64,000 nt of DNA from Plantago major (Eukaryota; Streptophyta; Magnoliopsida; Lamiales; Plantaginaceae), in assembly GCA_026545765.1 (NCBI GenBank), contig CM048842.1, positions 20,424,667 to 20,488,666 on the forward strand, written 5' to 3'. Position 1 is the first letter of the stretch. Every line of letters starts with the position of its first letter. The position numbers and the translations under genes were made by a program. Below are positions 23,060 to 34,482 of the stretch, in pieces. The notes below the pieces were generated by a model. It made no database searches, was not told the DNA's origin, and worked only from the letters and a program-made list of their open reading frames with translations.

Positions 23060-24347
23060 AATGTGCTCAAATTATTACTTATAAAATAAATAGTAATTTA
23101 GTGTTGTAGACATACACATCTAAACCACATGATCGTTCTCTCAAGGAACTAATCAGCAATTGCAAAGTAATGGAGTACAGATAAACAAAATCAGAAAAAA
23201 AAATTATGATCAGGAATATTTGTTCTACTTCTTCTAGCTAATCAAAAGTAGAAAACCTAGGCAACTCTAGCATAGTTAATGGAAAGTATGAACACCATAG
23301 TTAAGCTCAGGATAAATGTATTTACGGGAATGTACTCACTACCTGCTTATGGTGATTCACACGTTGTCACAGTTAGGATGTCCAATAACAGCAAAATCTG
23401 TCTTAACCAATTCGTTTTCGAATGTTTAGATTAACGTAATTATGTAATTGTCAGACAGATAATCCTTGAACAAACGATTAGAGGATTAGCGATCTAATTT
23501 CACAAGTTATTATGAAAATATTTTATCTAGGTTAACTCCCGTGTGAATCGAATCCATAGCAAGAAACTCTAACATACAAAATCCTTTACTTCACTACTGT
23601 GTTCATACAAGAATTAGCTGATTAACGACATTGTAGAAGCATGCAAATCCATTCTCACATGAATACACATAAGATTGAAGGAAACGAAGAATCAAACATA
23701 AACAATCAATCAAGTTGTCAAATTGAAAGAAGATACGCAATATAATATCGAATTCTAACCTCCAAACGTGAATTCATGAATCAAACACACGATTACAAGT
23801 CAATAGCTAAATTCCCAAGTGTACAAGATGAAACCTAGGGTTCTTAGACCCCAAATTAGGTTTAGAATAAAGTATATCTGAAGTTATGGTGAAAGAAATC
23901 TATTTAAAGAGAAAAATGAAGAAAAACGAGCCAGAAATCGCCAAAATCTCAACCAAAAGACCCGGGACGCGTCCTGGAAATTCTGGGACGCGTCCCGCGG
24001 CGTATGGGGACGTGTCCTGGAAGTTCTGGGATGCATCCCAGATTCCCGTGTCACTAAAACTTCTCTAGATGCATGTACAGGCTGAATTTGGCCATACTTC
24101 CTCATGAAAGTTGTAGCTCTTTGAATTATCCACGCCTGGCCATCAAAATTAGGTCAATCGGACATCTTATGAGAGAGTTATGGCTAAAATGGCTAGACTG
24201 CTCCGTAAGTTTCATCGCAGTCTCGCTTAAATGACTCTAAAATCTTCGTCCGAACTCCGAATCCACTTCCGTTTTCACCATTTTGCTCCAATTTCAAAGC
24301 TCTAGATTTATTTCTAAATTTCCAAAATTATCATTTTTACTCTGATT
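23060..24347 (-). repeat. Element D 5' LTR, truncated
   Basis: It pairs with 18935-20395. Its inner end is directly next to the PBS. The outer end is lost at about 24347. It carries four palindrome units starting at 23964, 23985, 24007 and 24028, the second being the perfect GGGACGCGTCCC. The spacings are 21, 22 and 21 bp. A TATA-like CTTTAAATAG lies downstream on the minus strand near 23910. Confidence 0.9.
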
Positions 24348-24360
24348 TAATCTCAGCCGC

Positions 24361-25666
24361 TGATGTGACAATGAAATGTGCGATTTTCAAACTTTTAGAC
24401 CTTCGTTTTTTGCCCAAGATTCAATATGCGTTTCATATTTTCGCCAATTACCAACTTCTTATATATTTTGTAGGTCATGATCGTGTTGTTGAGGAATTGC
24501 ACGATTTCAATCACCAAAACGTCATATTTGGGCGAAATCGGAAAAGTTAAGCAAATACGCTGAATTGGTCATTGCACGGAGTTTGAGGTGTCAAAACATG
24601 ACATGCGACCAACCAATAAGAAGATAATTGAAGATGCTACAACATTGTAGAAGACCACTTTTCGAGGAAACGAAGTTACGAAGCTCGAAATTGAAGAACG
24701 AAGAAAACAGATTCGAACCTGCAGAAATCGAAGGACAGCGGTCGACCGCAGAAGGCAAATGGCGGCCCACTGTCGACCGCAGTGAGGCAGAAACTTCTAG
24801 AAACAGGCTTTTTGCTAAAGCTCGCCTTTCTAACCTTCCTTATGATGAATTACGGCCAGAACTCGGATTTTCAAGTATAAATAAGGCACTTGGGGTCTCA
24901 TAATTCGACACCGCTCACAAAGCAGCTCTCCTGAGAGAGAACCAGTCCTCGGGGGAAGTGAAACCCCAAAAGCGCTGGCCGTCAGGCACCCAGAAGGAGC
25001 AAACCCTAGAAGCATCCCGAAGACATCAGAGACTAAGCTTCTTCTTTCTTTCTTTCTTTGTTCTTTTCGATTTCTATCTAGTAGAATACTATGAGTAGAT
25101 AACTTTCTCTTGTAAAAGTGAAACACCGTAACTCCGTTGTTGCTACTTCTTTATCTACCGAGTTATATTAATGGAATAGTTATTAGACGTAAATCGTGGT
25201 TATACAACTCTATACATCCTTCATGGTGTGATGTTCAGCTGAGTGAAACAATAGTTTCATTGAATTGAGTAGGGGTACTCTTTCCGATTGCGCCTCCTGC
25301 ACCATAATATTATGCCCTGCTGTCGTTAGAGGTAATCGCGTAGGATTTTAACTGAGAAGTTGGGAGTAGCATAGCTAGAGGGAGGTCGGGGGTCCTGTAC
25401 ACCTTCACATCATCGAATACATCAAATCAATTAGGGTTTACTACGATCTAATCATCTGTTTTGCAATCATTCTGTTTACTTTCTGCAAGCAATTTAAATA
25501 CGATACTTGTTTGTTCCTATGCTAAGTGTCCGTGGAGAACGACATCCCGAGTTAACTTACTGCTATTATTTTAGTTTGTGAGCTTCCAACTAATATAAAT
25601 TTAATCTGTGATTGTAATTGAGGATTACAAGGACTACATTGCTTTCAAATCCTTAAGTGCACATGA
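24361..25666 (+). repeat. Element A 5' LTR, 1306 bp
   Basis: It starts TGATGTGACAATG and ends GTGCACATGA (the partner ends CACATCA). A TATA box (GTATAAATAAGG, about 24874-24885) defines U3/R. The perfect palindrome GCGGTCGACCGC lies at 24738-24749, and a second GTCGAC core sits 31 bp on at 24772-24777, both 100-140 bp upstream of the TATA box. Confidence 0.92.
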
Positions 25667-25669
25667 AAA

Positions 25670-25688
25670 TTTGGCGCCGCTGCCGGGG
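25670..25688 (+). other. Primer binding site of element A (tRNA-Asp type)
   Basis: TTTGGCGCCGCTGCCGGGG follows the LTR after three bases. TGGCGCCGYTGCCGGGGA is the PBS commonly seen in Athila/Tat elements. It primes minus-strand DNA synthesis. Confidence 0.85.
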
Positions 25689-26072
25689 ACACTTGGCCGC
25701 TCAAGCAAGTTTCGATCGTTCGAGATAAGTTGAATCTTTTCTTTCGCTTTAACTAACGTACTATCTTTCAATTTGTATTGCATAAACCCAAAAAAATTCT
25801 ATATAATCTGTTGAAATCGATTTTCACAGGAAAAAATCCAAAAATATTTTCTTTTCCGTATTAGTTTGTTTTCTTATTAAAAAATCCGAAAACACATAAT
25901 TTTAGGTTTATGTTTATTATCTTTCTAGTATTATATGTCCGTATCTGCAAAGGTTTGTCTGTTAGTCTTTATGCAAAACAGGAAAATCGCGGGAACACCA
26001 ATAGTACCGTTTTAAGACGACATAGATAAGCTTGAAAGGTGAAAATTGCCTACTATCATCATGGAGTCATCT

Positions 26073-26200
26073 AGCAACATTAGTGGATAAGGAAACATCA
26101 ATGACAATCCATCTGGGAATGTCACAACATCGGAACTTGAGCAGCTGCTTACGATTCGACTGGAGATCCAAGTTGAGAGAGAAGAGCTGAAACAGGAAAG
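26073..26200 (+). pseudogene. Element A gag, 5' exon-like piece before insertion B
   Basis: The ATG opens MESSSNISG followed by a TAA, then in frame NDNPSGNVTTSELEQLLTIR. It ends at CAGGAAAG, where element B enters. The frame continues at 32169 (GAAAGGCTAAGG reads E-R-L-R), so the two pieces were one coding sequence. The short N-terminus before the coiled-coil-like ELEQLL region is typical of Athila gag. Confidence 0.75.
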
Positions 26201-27462
26201 TGATGAGACGATAATTTAGAGTCTCATTTGGTACTTTTTAGCGGTCTTTGTGAGTCTTCGTTTATAGTTTTCTAGTATTTTTTGTGCATTTTTTATGCTT
26301 TGGTGTTTTGGTGTTGTTTTGCAGGAATCAATAGTTTTGAGCCAAAGATGAGAAGTTCAGGTTAACAAGGCTCGCCGCGGTGGAGCATTTTGCTCGCTGT
26401 GGCGAGACTTTGCGAAGCTGGCATTTGAATTGCTGAAGAGGCTCACCGCGGCGAAGTAATTTGCTCGCCACGGCGAGATTTTACGAGAGCCCCAATAAAT
26501 CCATCGGGAGGAGCTCGCCGCGGCGAGATTTTGCGAATGAAGCTCGTCGTAGCGGAGCATTTTGCTCGCCGCGGCGAAATTATGCGAGGGCTATATATTC
26601 TTCGATTAAGAAGGCTCGTCACAGCGAGCCGCACAGAACGGATTGTTTGTTTTTCCTACTTAGTTTAGAATTAGTAAAATTCTCTGGAGACTTCTTTTAA
26701 CCTTGTTGATAAAGAAAAAGCTACACAGATTCATACTTTGACAATGATAACAATTAGGATCTTGATTTGATTATTCATCGAAGGATTGATATCGAATTGT
26801 TTTATCTTATTCAATTCGTTCTTATTCTGTTTCTCGAATTGTTTGAGCTTGCATGTGATTATCATTCTATTTGTGTTAAACATGAGCAATATCTTGTTTT
26901 CTTTCATCCTTGCTTCGATTATGAGTAGCTAAATCACTCCGAACATGGTTGTTGTGTGATAGCTTTGCGTACTCGCTTCTAAGGTTTGAAATCGTTCATA
27001 TAGGTTAAGCTCGTTCAAAGATCTTCGTAAAAACCCTTCAATTCAATACTCTCGTTCAAAGATTCTCTAAAATGTTTCGGTTAAGGATCGTGGATTGACG
27101 GCCCACGATTACTCTAGTTCAAATATCTTCAAACTCGTTTGGTAAAGGTTGAATTGATAGTTTTCTGTACACCGACCATGTGACAGTATGAACGTATCCC
27201 AAGAGCGAATTAGCATTGCTTGATCGTAACTACTGTGTTCCTTCTACCTCAATCTTACAAACAACTACATTGCTAATTTTCGTTTTCTAGTTTTAACAAG
27301 TACTAAAATTCAAACAAATCAACATTGTTTCACAAGTAACTGTTTGTTTTCAATCGTTGCGATAGCCTAATTGATTCCTTAGCGAACGATCTCGTGGTTA
27401 GCATTGTCTATTTACAGCAACTGCTTTCTACTTGTTTCCTATGTAGTAATTTGAGCATATCA
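26201..27462 (+). repeat. Element B 5' LTR, 1262 bp
   Basis: It starts TGATGAGACGATAATTTAG and ends TTGAGCATATCA, followed by AA and the PBS TTTGGCGCCGCTGCCGGGG. U3 (26371-26630) is packed with copies of the palindrome CTCGCCGCGGCGAG (perfect at 26514-26527), intact or decayed. A TATA box, CTATATATT, follows at 26591. Confidence 0.93.
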
Positions 27463-27626
27463 AATTTGGCGCCGCTGCCGGGGAATCAATTCCAACTGTA
27501 GCGCTTGATTGTAAATCTTTACTTGTTTTCCAACTGAAGTTTAGTGCACTAACAGAAACTAAGGATATTTCGAGGTTTTCGTGTTGTGTATCTCTAACCA
27601 CAGGTTGATCAGAAAGGACATTTCAA

Positions 27627-28401
27627 TGGCTCAGTTAACCTATGGAGCCTACATGTAGCCCGGCGAGGTTAAGGCCGGGAAAGCGGCAATCGTGCTGTCT
27701 AATGAGGCGAGGAGTTTGGAATTCAAAGCTCACCACTTCCATAATCTTCCCAAGTTCTACGGAATGGCCAACGAGGATGTGATAAGGTTCCTCAAGGAGT
27801 TTGAAGTATTGATTGCAGGGATTCCGTTGGCAATTTGGAGAATATGATTTTGGAGAGATAAGGAAGAAGGTTTTTCCAATGTGCCTGCAAGATAAAGATT
27901 GGAACTTGGCTGTTGAACCGGCTTGGGGGTTCTCTACCTACTCGGGATTCTCTCTATAAAGCCTTCGTGAATAAATTTTACCCTCCCGATAGAACGTAGC
28001 ACCTTCGTACTCAGATAATGCAGTTTCAGCCGATGTACGATGAGACTTTCTATGAAGCTCGCGAACGCTTCTTACAGTTGCTATCCCAATGCCCGCACCA
28101 CAGGATCGACGAGATGAATCTGTGCATCAGATTTTATGAGGGTCTGAATTGGGAGTGTCATAACATGGTTGATATGACATGTAAAAATTCACTCCTGGAA
28201 GCATCATCTGACGAATTAAATGGTGTTTTCGAGAGGTTAGTAGCAGTGTCTCAACTCAAGGGTGCGAGAAATAAATCTAGGGGAGTGGGATACCGAGCAG
28301 TTGAAGGGACACCAGGGGCATGTACTACTGAGTGGGACAAGCAAAGTGGGCAGACTAGACAGCAGGGTAGCTGTCAGGGTAACCAAGGTGGCAACAACTA
28401 G
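27627..28401 (+). pseudogene. Element B gag, decayed
   Basis: The ATG at 27627 opens MAQLTYGAYM then a TAG. Later open segments read HFHNLPKFYGMANEDVIRFL, a capsid motif shared with A (LPHFYGNLTEDPMHFMREF). From 28018 comes FQPMYDETFYEARERFLQLL with CPHHRIDEMNLCIRFYEGL, which is the C-terminal half of Athila capsid. Several stops and frameshifts between 27840 and 28018 make it non-functional. It would form the particle shell that packages element RNA. Confidence 0.85.
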
Positions 28402-28639
28402 TTCTAGCTCAGCCAGTTCAGATTCAGATTACGAAAGTGCCAGGAAGTCCTGATCAGGCGATCAGGGACCACATGGAGCGTTGCAAGAGGTTCTGGGCCG
28501 AAGCACAGGAAAATCGGTATGAGAATGATCAGTGATTCGACATTGGTGAGCAGTGCGGTTAGAGAAGACTTTGCGGGATCTGGTTGGTCAATTTTAGCAA
28601 AGAGAAAGGGGTAAGTTACCGGCGACTGCAGATACCCAC

Positions 28640-29280
28640 AGAGCTCTAGCAATTGAGGTGACATTCGATGAGCCAGTAAAGGTGAAGTCTGTCCTTGCTA
28701 CATGCACTTGCCAGCTCGAGAACACGGTGGCCCCGGTTAAGACACCGGAGGTAGTTGAGGTGGTACCTACACCGGCACTTGAGAAGCCGGTAGAAGTGAG
28801 AGTCGAGGTACAGGAAAAGGAGGTAGCCACGCCCAGTAGAGGAGGCGAGTGCAAAACTGGCTGTCCTTGAGGTAAGTCCCACCGCTAGGGTGATCCTGGC
28901 AGCAGATAAGAGCATCAGTGATGCCAATAGTTTCGATTTAGTGGTTGTGATAGGAAATTCTTCTGAGGTAACTGGCATCGTAGATACAGGAGTAGCGGTT
29001 AATCTAATGACCTTTGCGACCTATGAGGAGCTGGATTTGAAGGGTTTGGAACCCAGAAAATGCTACATCACGATGGCCAATGGAACGAAAAGTAGGTGCA
29101 TGGGTGTGATTGAGGATGTTCCGGTTACACTGGATGGGGACACTTTTATGGCTGATTTCGTGGTTGTGTAGTTGACACGGGTTAAAGGTAAGGAGATGGA
29201 GAAGGATATGTTGCTGCTTGGGCGACCGTTCATCAAAACCACTCGCATGATTGTCAACCTCCACGCTCGTCCTACACTAT
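28640..29280 (+). pseudogene. Element B linker and retropepsin (aspartic protease), broken
   Basis: A Pro/Val/Glu-rich linker (VVEVVPTPALEKPVEVRVEV, 28740-28820) precedes a retropepsin frame. It has TGIVDTGVAVNLM with the catalytic DTG at about 28984, a flap-like TMANGTKSRCMGVIEDVPV and LLGRPFIKTTRMIVN (about 29215-29255). A frameshift near 28870 and a TAG at 29169-29171 interrupt it. Retropepsin would mature Gag. No RT follows. Confidence 0.85.
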
Positions 29281-29299
29281 AGAGGTACATGGCAAGCAA

Positions 29300-30881
29300 C
29301 GTGAGTTGCAAGCCACCACTACACCATACTCACCCCTGCAGGTTGACACCAGGAACTATATAGGGGCGCACACTGGACCCTTGTATATACATACTTATCT
29401 GAAGGGGAGAAAAGGAGTTGCAACAACCGGAAGAACCAAGAACTTCCAGAGTACCCGTTAGCCAACACGGAAGAGTCTTGTACATGACTGTAAAGGTACA
29501 CCAGCAGGTAAGTCACTATAGCTCACATTCTCTTTTCCTTTTCACTCTACGCTTGAGGACATGCTTGAGTTTAGGTTTGGGGAGGGGGAATGTGCTCTAG
29601 TGTCTTGTCTGCAATTTTTCTCTGTTATCTGTGTCTTTACTTCGTCTTTACTTCTATGTATTCTGTTCAATTGTGTGTTATGTCGGTCTAGGTCTAGTTA
29701 ATTTCCTTTTAAGTATTTTCGTGGTTAGTCTCAGTCTTTTACCAAGTCGAACATCCATTGTAGATGATAAATCCACCTGTTGCTTACGTTTTGTTTGATG
29801 ATTAGCTGGAAGTAGGACAGTGTATTTTTAATCCTGCAAGGCCGTTTCACTTTTAAAAAGCAAGTTTGTTTAGCTCTTTGGTCCAAAAAGCCTATGAGAA
29901 GCCTAAGAGCCGATGAAAATATTTTGTAACAGCAAATGTATTGTGTGTTTTCCTGGGTTGTGCAAGTTTTTACGTATTACTTGCGCCTTCTCATACTAAT
30001 GTGTACTCAGTCTTGTTAGGGATGACGAATGGCATGCTCTTTTTAAGCCCTTCCCCCTGTTCCAAGTAACAGGTTTGGGGAGAGAACTGTTATCTTGCGA
30101 CTTATATGTGTTGTTTTGCGTTATTGCTGAAAAGCTTGTTTACTGCTCCCTAAGGCTTATTGATATTTGAATCTCGGGGTGGATCTATGGTCTTCATTGA
30201 TCACCGTTAGTCGTGTTAGGCGTGTTTCAAATAATACCTATATACCGGCATGGTCTTAAAAAGCCATATGGCCGTGAGGGTTGCTGGCACGTACACCAAA
30301 CTGACAGGCACAAAAGTGCGGACTTTCGGTAAAACAGACAGCTGCAAAAAATTGAGATTAAAAGAGCCCAATGCGGCCACGCACTGAATTCAGTGAAGTA
30401 TTACAAGATCTGATGTTGTTTTGAATTGAATAGGGGGAGCAGTTTCAGCTTTTATTTTTTGAAAAATTGAGTACAAAAGCATAAGATATTTTAGGCACCT
30501 TTGTGACGCAAGTCACCTTCCCAGTTTATTTTTGAGCTTATACCCCATTTGGATACTTCCAAAAGAGTGAGAGATACACTACATTCCGTGAGGGACTAGG
30601 AGCTACACTTAAGTGCTATTTCTCTAGGAAACGATTGTGTTTGATTTTCTGTACACTGTTTTGCCAAACTTAGTTTGATAACAAAACTTTTGCATCTCGT
30701 GGACTTACTGTTTACAATGGTAGATTCGGTCCCTTGGGACCATGACTCTTTGTTTGTTCTCGTGGTTTGAGTCTAGTTTTTGTCTAGGTTTATTTGTTTA
30801 CAATGGTAGATTCGGTTTATTTGTTTATTTGTTTATCTCGTGGACTTACTGTTTACAATGGTAGATTCGGTTCGGGGAGTT
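29300..30881 (+). other. Element B 3' noncoding region with conserved block
   Basis: There is no coding sequence. 30171-30400 (ATCTCGGGGTGGATCTATGG onward) matches C 39717-39930, D minus 21113-20900 and, more loosely, A 42425-42620. A purine tract (TTTGGGGAGGGGG) occurs internally at about 29576. Near the end, a phrase TTTACAATGGTAGATTCGGT is present three times (about 30711, 30800, 30850), and the stem-loop seen before the LTR in A, C and D is missing. Confidence 0.7.
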
Positions 30882-32168
30882 TGATGAGACGATAATTTAG
30901 AGTCTCATTTCGTACTTTTTAGCGGTGTTTGTGAGTCTTCGTTTATAGTTTTCTAGTATTTTTGTGCATTTTTATGCTTTGGTGTTGTTTTGCAGGAATC
31001 GATAGTTTTGAGCCAAAGATGAGAAGTTGAGGTTAACAAGGCTGTGGCGTAGATTTTAAACTAGCATTTGAATTGTGAAGAGGCTACATGGCGAGATTTC
31101 TGAGCCCAATAAATCCATCGGGAGGAGCTCGCCGTGGCGAAGGAATTGGTCCGCCGCGGCGAGATTTGCGAATGAAGCCTCTGTTTTGAAGATTGAAGCT
31201 CACTGCGGCGGAGCATTTTGCTCGCCGCGGTGAAATTATGCGAGGGCTATATATTCTTCCATTAAGAACACTCGATGCGGCGAGTTATTCCTTCCGCCGC
31301 GGCGAGCGGTGCATAACGGATTGTTTGTTTTTCCTACTTAGTTTAGAATTAGTACAATTCTGTGGAGACTTCTTTTAACCTAGTTGATAAAAAAAAAAGC
31401 TACACACATTCATACTTTGACATTGATAACAATTTGGAGCTTCATTTTGATTATTCATCGAAGGATTGATATTGAATCCCTGATTACTGTGGTTAATCTC
31501 TATTGTTTTATCTTATTCAATTCGTTCTTATTCTGTTTCTCGAATTGTTTGAGCTTGCATGCGATTATCATTCTGTTTGTGTTAAACATGAGCAATATCT
31601 TGTATTCTTTCATCCATGCTTCGATTATGAGTAGCTAAATCACTCCGAACATGGTAATTGCGTGATAACTTTGCGTATTCACTTCTAGGGTTTGAAATCG
31701 TTCATATAGGTTAGGCTCGTTTAAAGATCTTCGTAAAAACCCTTCAATTCAATACTCTCATTCAAAGATTCTCTAAAACGTTTTGGTTAAGGATCGTGGA
31801 TTAACGACCCACGATTACTCTAGTTCAAATATCTTCAAACTCGTTTGGTAAAGGTTGAATTGATAGTTTTCTGTACACCGACCGTGTGACAATATGAACG
31901 TATCCCTAGAGCGAATTAGCATTGCTTGATCGTAATTACTGTGTTGCTCCTACCTCAATCTTACAAACAACTACATTGCTAATTTCCGTTTTCTAGTTTT
32001 AAGAAGTAGTCAAATTCAAACAAATCAACATTGTTTCACAAGTAACTGTTTGTTTTCAATCGTTGCAATAGCCTAATTGATTCCTTAGCGAATGATCTCG
32101 TGGTTAGCCTTGTCTATTTACAGCAACTGCTTTCTACTTGTTTCCTATGTATTAATTTGGGCATATCA
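30882..32168 (+). repeat. Element B 3' LTR, 1287 bp
   Basis: It pairs with 26201-27462 and follows GTTCGGGGAGTT (purine tract). Its palindrome region (31040-31310) is more decayed than in the 5' LTR, many CG sites reading TG or CA. It ends GGGCATATCA, then the target duplication GAAAG. Confidence 0.92.
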
Positions 32169-33400
32169 GAAAGGCTAAGGATAGTCGAGGAAAGGTTGAG
32201 ACTAGATGAGAACCGAAGAAGGGATAACTACGCAAGGGTGGAACTGGTGGACAAAGACGACAGACCCATGTGCGACTATTTTATGCCAAGGCTTACACTG
32301 CATACCTCAAGTATCTATCATGAGAGGATTGTGAGAGAATATGATCTGAAGGGAACTCATCTGAACCAACTACCACACTTCTACGGTAACCTAACTGAGG
32401 ACCCGATGCACTTTATGAGGGAATTCTACGCAATAGTTGGAGGTATACCATTGAAGGGGCTCACAAAATGTCAATTTAGAAGAAGGGTTTTCACTAGCTA
32501 CCATAAGGATAAGGCGAAGAACTGGCTTAGCTCACTACCGCCAGGCAACTTGACTACATGGGATGAGGTTTTCAATAAGTTTATGCTCAGAAACTTCCCA
32601 TTGAATAAGACATCCGACCTGAAGAGCCAGATCCAAAACTTAAACCAATTTGACGGAGAAACCTTTCACGAAGCATGGGAATGATATAAGGATCTATTTG
32701 ACAGATGCCCAATGCACTCTTATGCACTGTTTGACAAGGTCAACAACTTAGAAGGGAATTGACTCTATCAGCCAAACACTCATCAATGGAGCATGTCAAG
32801 GAAACCTGTTAGACGCACCGCCAAGAAGGATGGGCGGTGTGCGAGAACCTTAGTGAGAACTCCATGCAGTTTGGAAGAGGAAGAAGGGTGGCTACTAAGG
32901 AAGTCAGAGCAATCGAGGAAACTCCTTGGAAACAAATTAATAGGAGAATTGAAGCCATAGAGATGAGGATGGCAAGGAAGGAAGTTGTGAATGAGGAATC
33001 GGAGGAACCGACATAACTTGAAGAGGCACACTACATGCAAGAGTCAAGGAAATGGAGACCGAGAAACTAACCGGTAAACAACTATATCCCCAACACCCTC
33101 TCTTATTATACCGTACTGGACCTAGCTTGAACCCACCTGAAATACCACCAAGACCACCCACTATGGCACCTATACCCACACCACCACCGAAGCGGTCACA
33201 AAACCTACCCAAACCATCCTCCATGGAAGAACAGATAGATACTATAATGAAGGAGATGGGAGATATCGGGAAATTTGTGAAGCAGCAAGGTGAGTTTACC
33301 GCGAGGACCAATTCATTTATCGCCAAGGCTGAGGATAACTTCATAAGAACCGAAAACACCTTGAGAGGAATGGAAATGAAGATTGGTCAAATCGCCAAGT
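32169..33400 (+). pseudogene. Element A gag, main part after insertion B
   Basis: This continues gag from 26200. RLRIVEERLRLDENRRRDN is a charged helix, followed by the capsid motifs NQLPHFYGNLTEDPMHFMRE and AKNWLSSLPPGNLTTWDEV. The first stop is a TGA at 32682-32684 in EAWE-stop-YKDLFDRCP, where homologues have Arg. Frameshifts follow near 32750 and 33000, then a Pro-rich part (NPPEIPPRPPTMAPIPTPPP) and a coiled coil to about 33400. The order of domains is that of Athila Gag. Confidence 0.9.
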
Positions 33401-34434
33401 AGGTAGGGGAACTGTAGCAGAACAAGGATAAGCTACCGGGTCACACCGAGAAAGCCATATAGATTATCGAAGCTGTCAAAGAAATAGGAGCCGGAGTAGT
33501 GAGCTGGGCAGCATCTGAATGATAAAACCCCGAAGGGACGCAAGGTAAAAGCCTCAAACCTTCTCCTACACCATTTGGATATGACATAGACTCTCCTGCA
33601 TATGAAGAAAGGGTTAAACCAATATTACCAAAGAAACCTGACCCCGGAGCTTTCAACATAAACGTGGTGATCAACGGAAAAACAGTTACGGGAACCCTGG
33701 ACATAGGAGCCAGCATTAATATGATTCCACTCGCTGTCTACAAGAAACTCAACGTAGCAAGAATGGTGGAAGCAAGAACCGGCATACTGGTCGCCGATGG
33801 CTCCACTACAACCGCCTGTGGCAACATTCATAATGTGATCACTAAATTGGAGGGGCTCGATATTCTTGTGGATTTTCTCATCGTGGATTGCGAAGACCCG
33901 GATAATGATACCATGTTTCTGCGATGACCATTTATGGCCACTATCAACGTGGCAAGAAGAGAGATTTCGATGAAAATATCGAATCACCGGATAGTAATGG
34001 GGATTCCGAGCAAGACATTGGAGGAAGCAAAGGCAGCAAGGATCAATTGCACCGCAGGAGAATGGTGGATGGACACTGAAGAGGAATTAGTGATCCCTCA
34101 GGATGGTTTTCTAGCAGAAACGACTCTATTCAAGACATACTGGGAAACAGAAGAGGAATCAAACGAAAATACTCTTCCATCGATCCCCGACGAGTACTTT
34201 GGGTCGGAGGACGACAACTGGAAATGTAGATCTTCCGAGGGTGATGGTGAATCGGATAGGCTAAAGGAAACCAATGACTATTTAGAGTTTACTTTTCATA
34301 TCGACGTGGATACGGAGCTAGATGAGATCGAGAAAGAAGAAATGAAACGTTGGATGGAAGATTCGAGTTACGCAACGAAGGAATGGATGGACAAGTACTT
34401 CAACGGGTTCGAGTGTCTAAACCTCGACAAATAA
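33401..34434 (+). pseudogene. Element A retropepsin and acidic C-terminal extension
   Basis: Retropepsin core: INGKTVTGTLDIGASINMIP (catalytic D-I-G near 33703), flap region VADGSTTTACGNIHNV. LR-stop-PFMATINV follows, where the usual LGRPF motif has a TGA at 33925-33927. Several stops lie upstream (33400-33530). From 33934 to the TAA at 34432-34434 an open, acidic 166-residue stretch (KTYWETEEESNENTLPSIPD, EEEMKRWMEDSSY-like) follows. RT does not follow, which marks the element as non-autonomous. Confidence 0.85.
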
Positions 34435-34482
34435 GCCATCATGAAAACAGTGGTCGAGCTATAAGACCTAAAACAAGCGCTT

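Larger units (their letters stand above)
18935..24347 (-). mobile_element. Element D: short non-autonomous Athila relative, gag only
   Basis: Two matching LTRs (18935-20395 and 23060-24347) flank a 2.66-kb interior. On the minus strand the interior starts with an Asp-type PBS (TTTGGCGCAGTTGCCGGGG at about 23056-23038), carries a gag-derived ORF (22895-22030), a shared 3' noncoding region, a stem-loop and a purine tract before the 3' LTR. There is no protease, RT or integrase. The 5' LTR lacks its first 150 bp or so: it stops at 24347, and 13 bp of other sequence separate it from element A. Confidence 0.88.
26201..32168 (+). mobile_element. Element B: gag-protease Athila relative inserted in element A gag
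   Basis: LTRs at 26201-27462 and 30882-32168, perfect 5-bp target duplication GAAAG (26196-26200 and 32169-32173), PBS at 27465-27482, interior 3.4 kb. Coding remnants are gag and retropepsin only. RT, RNase H and integrase are missing, so it is non-autonomous. About 1.6 kb downstream of protease is noncoding yet similar to the same part of C, D and A. Confidence 0.93.
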
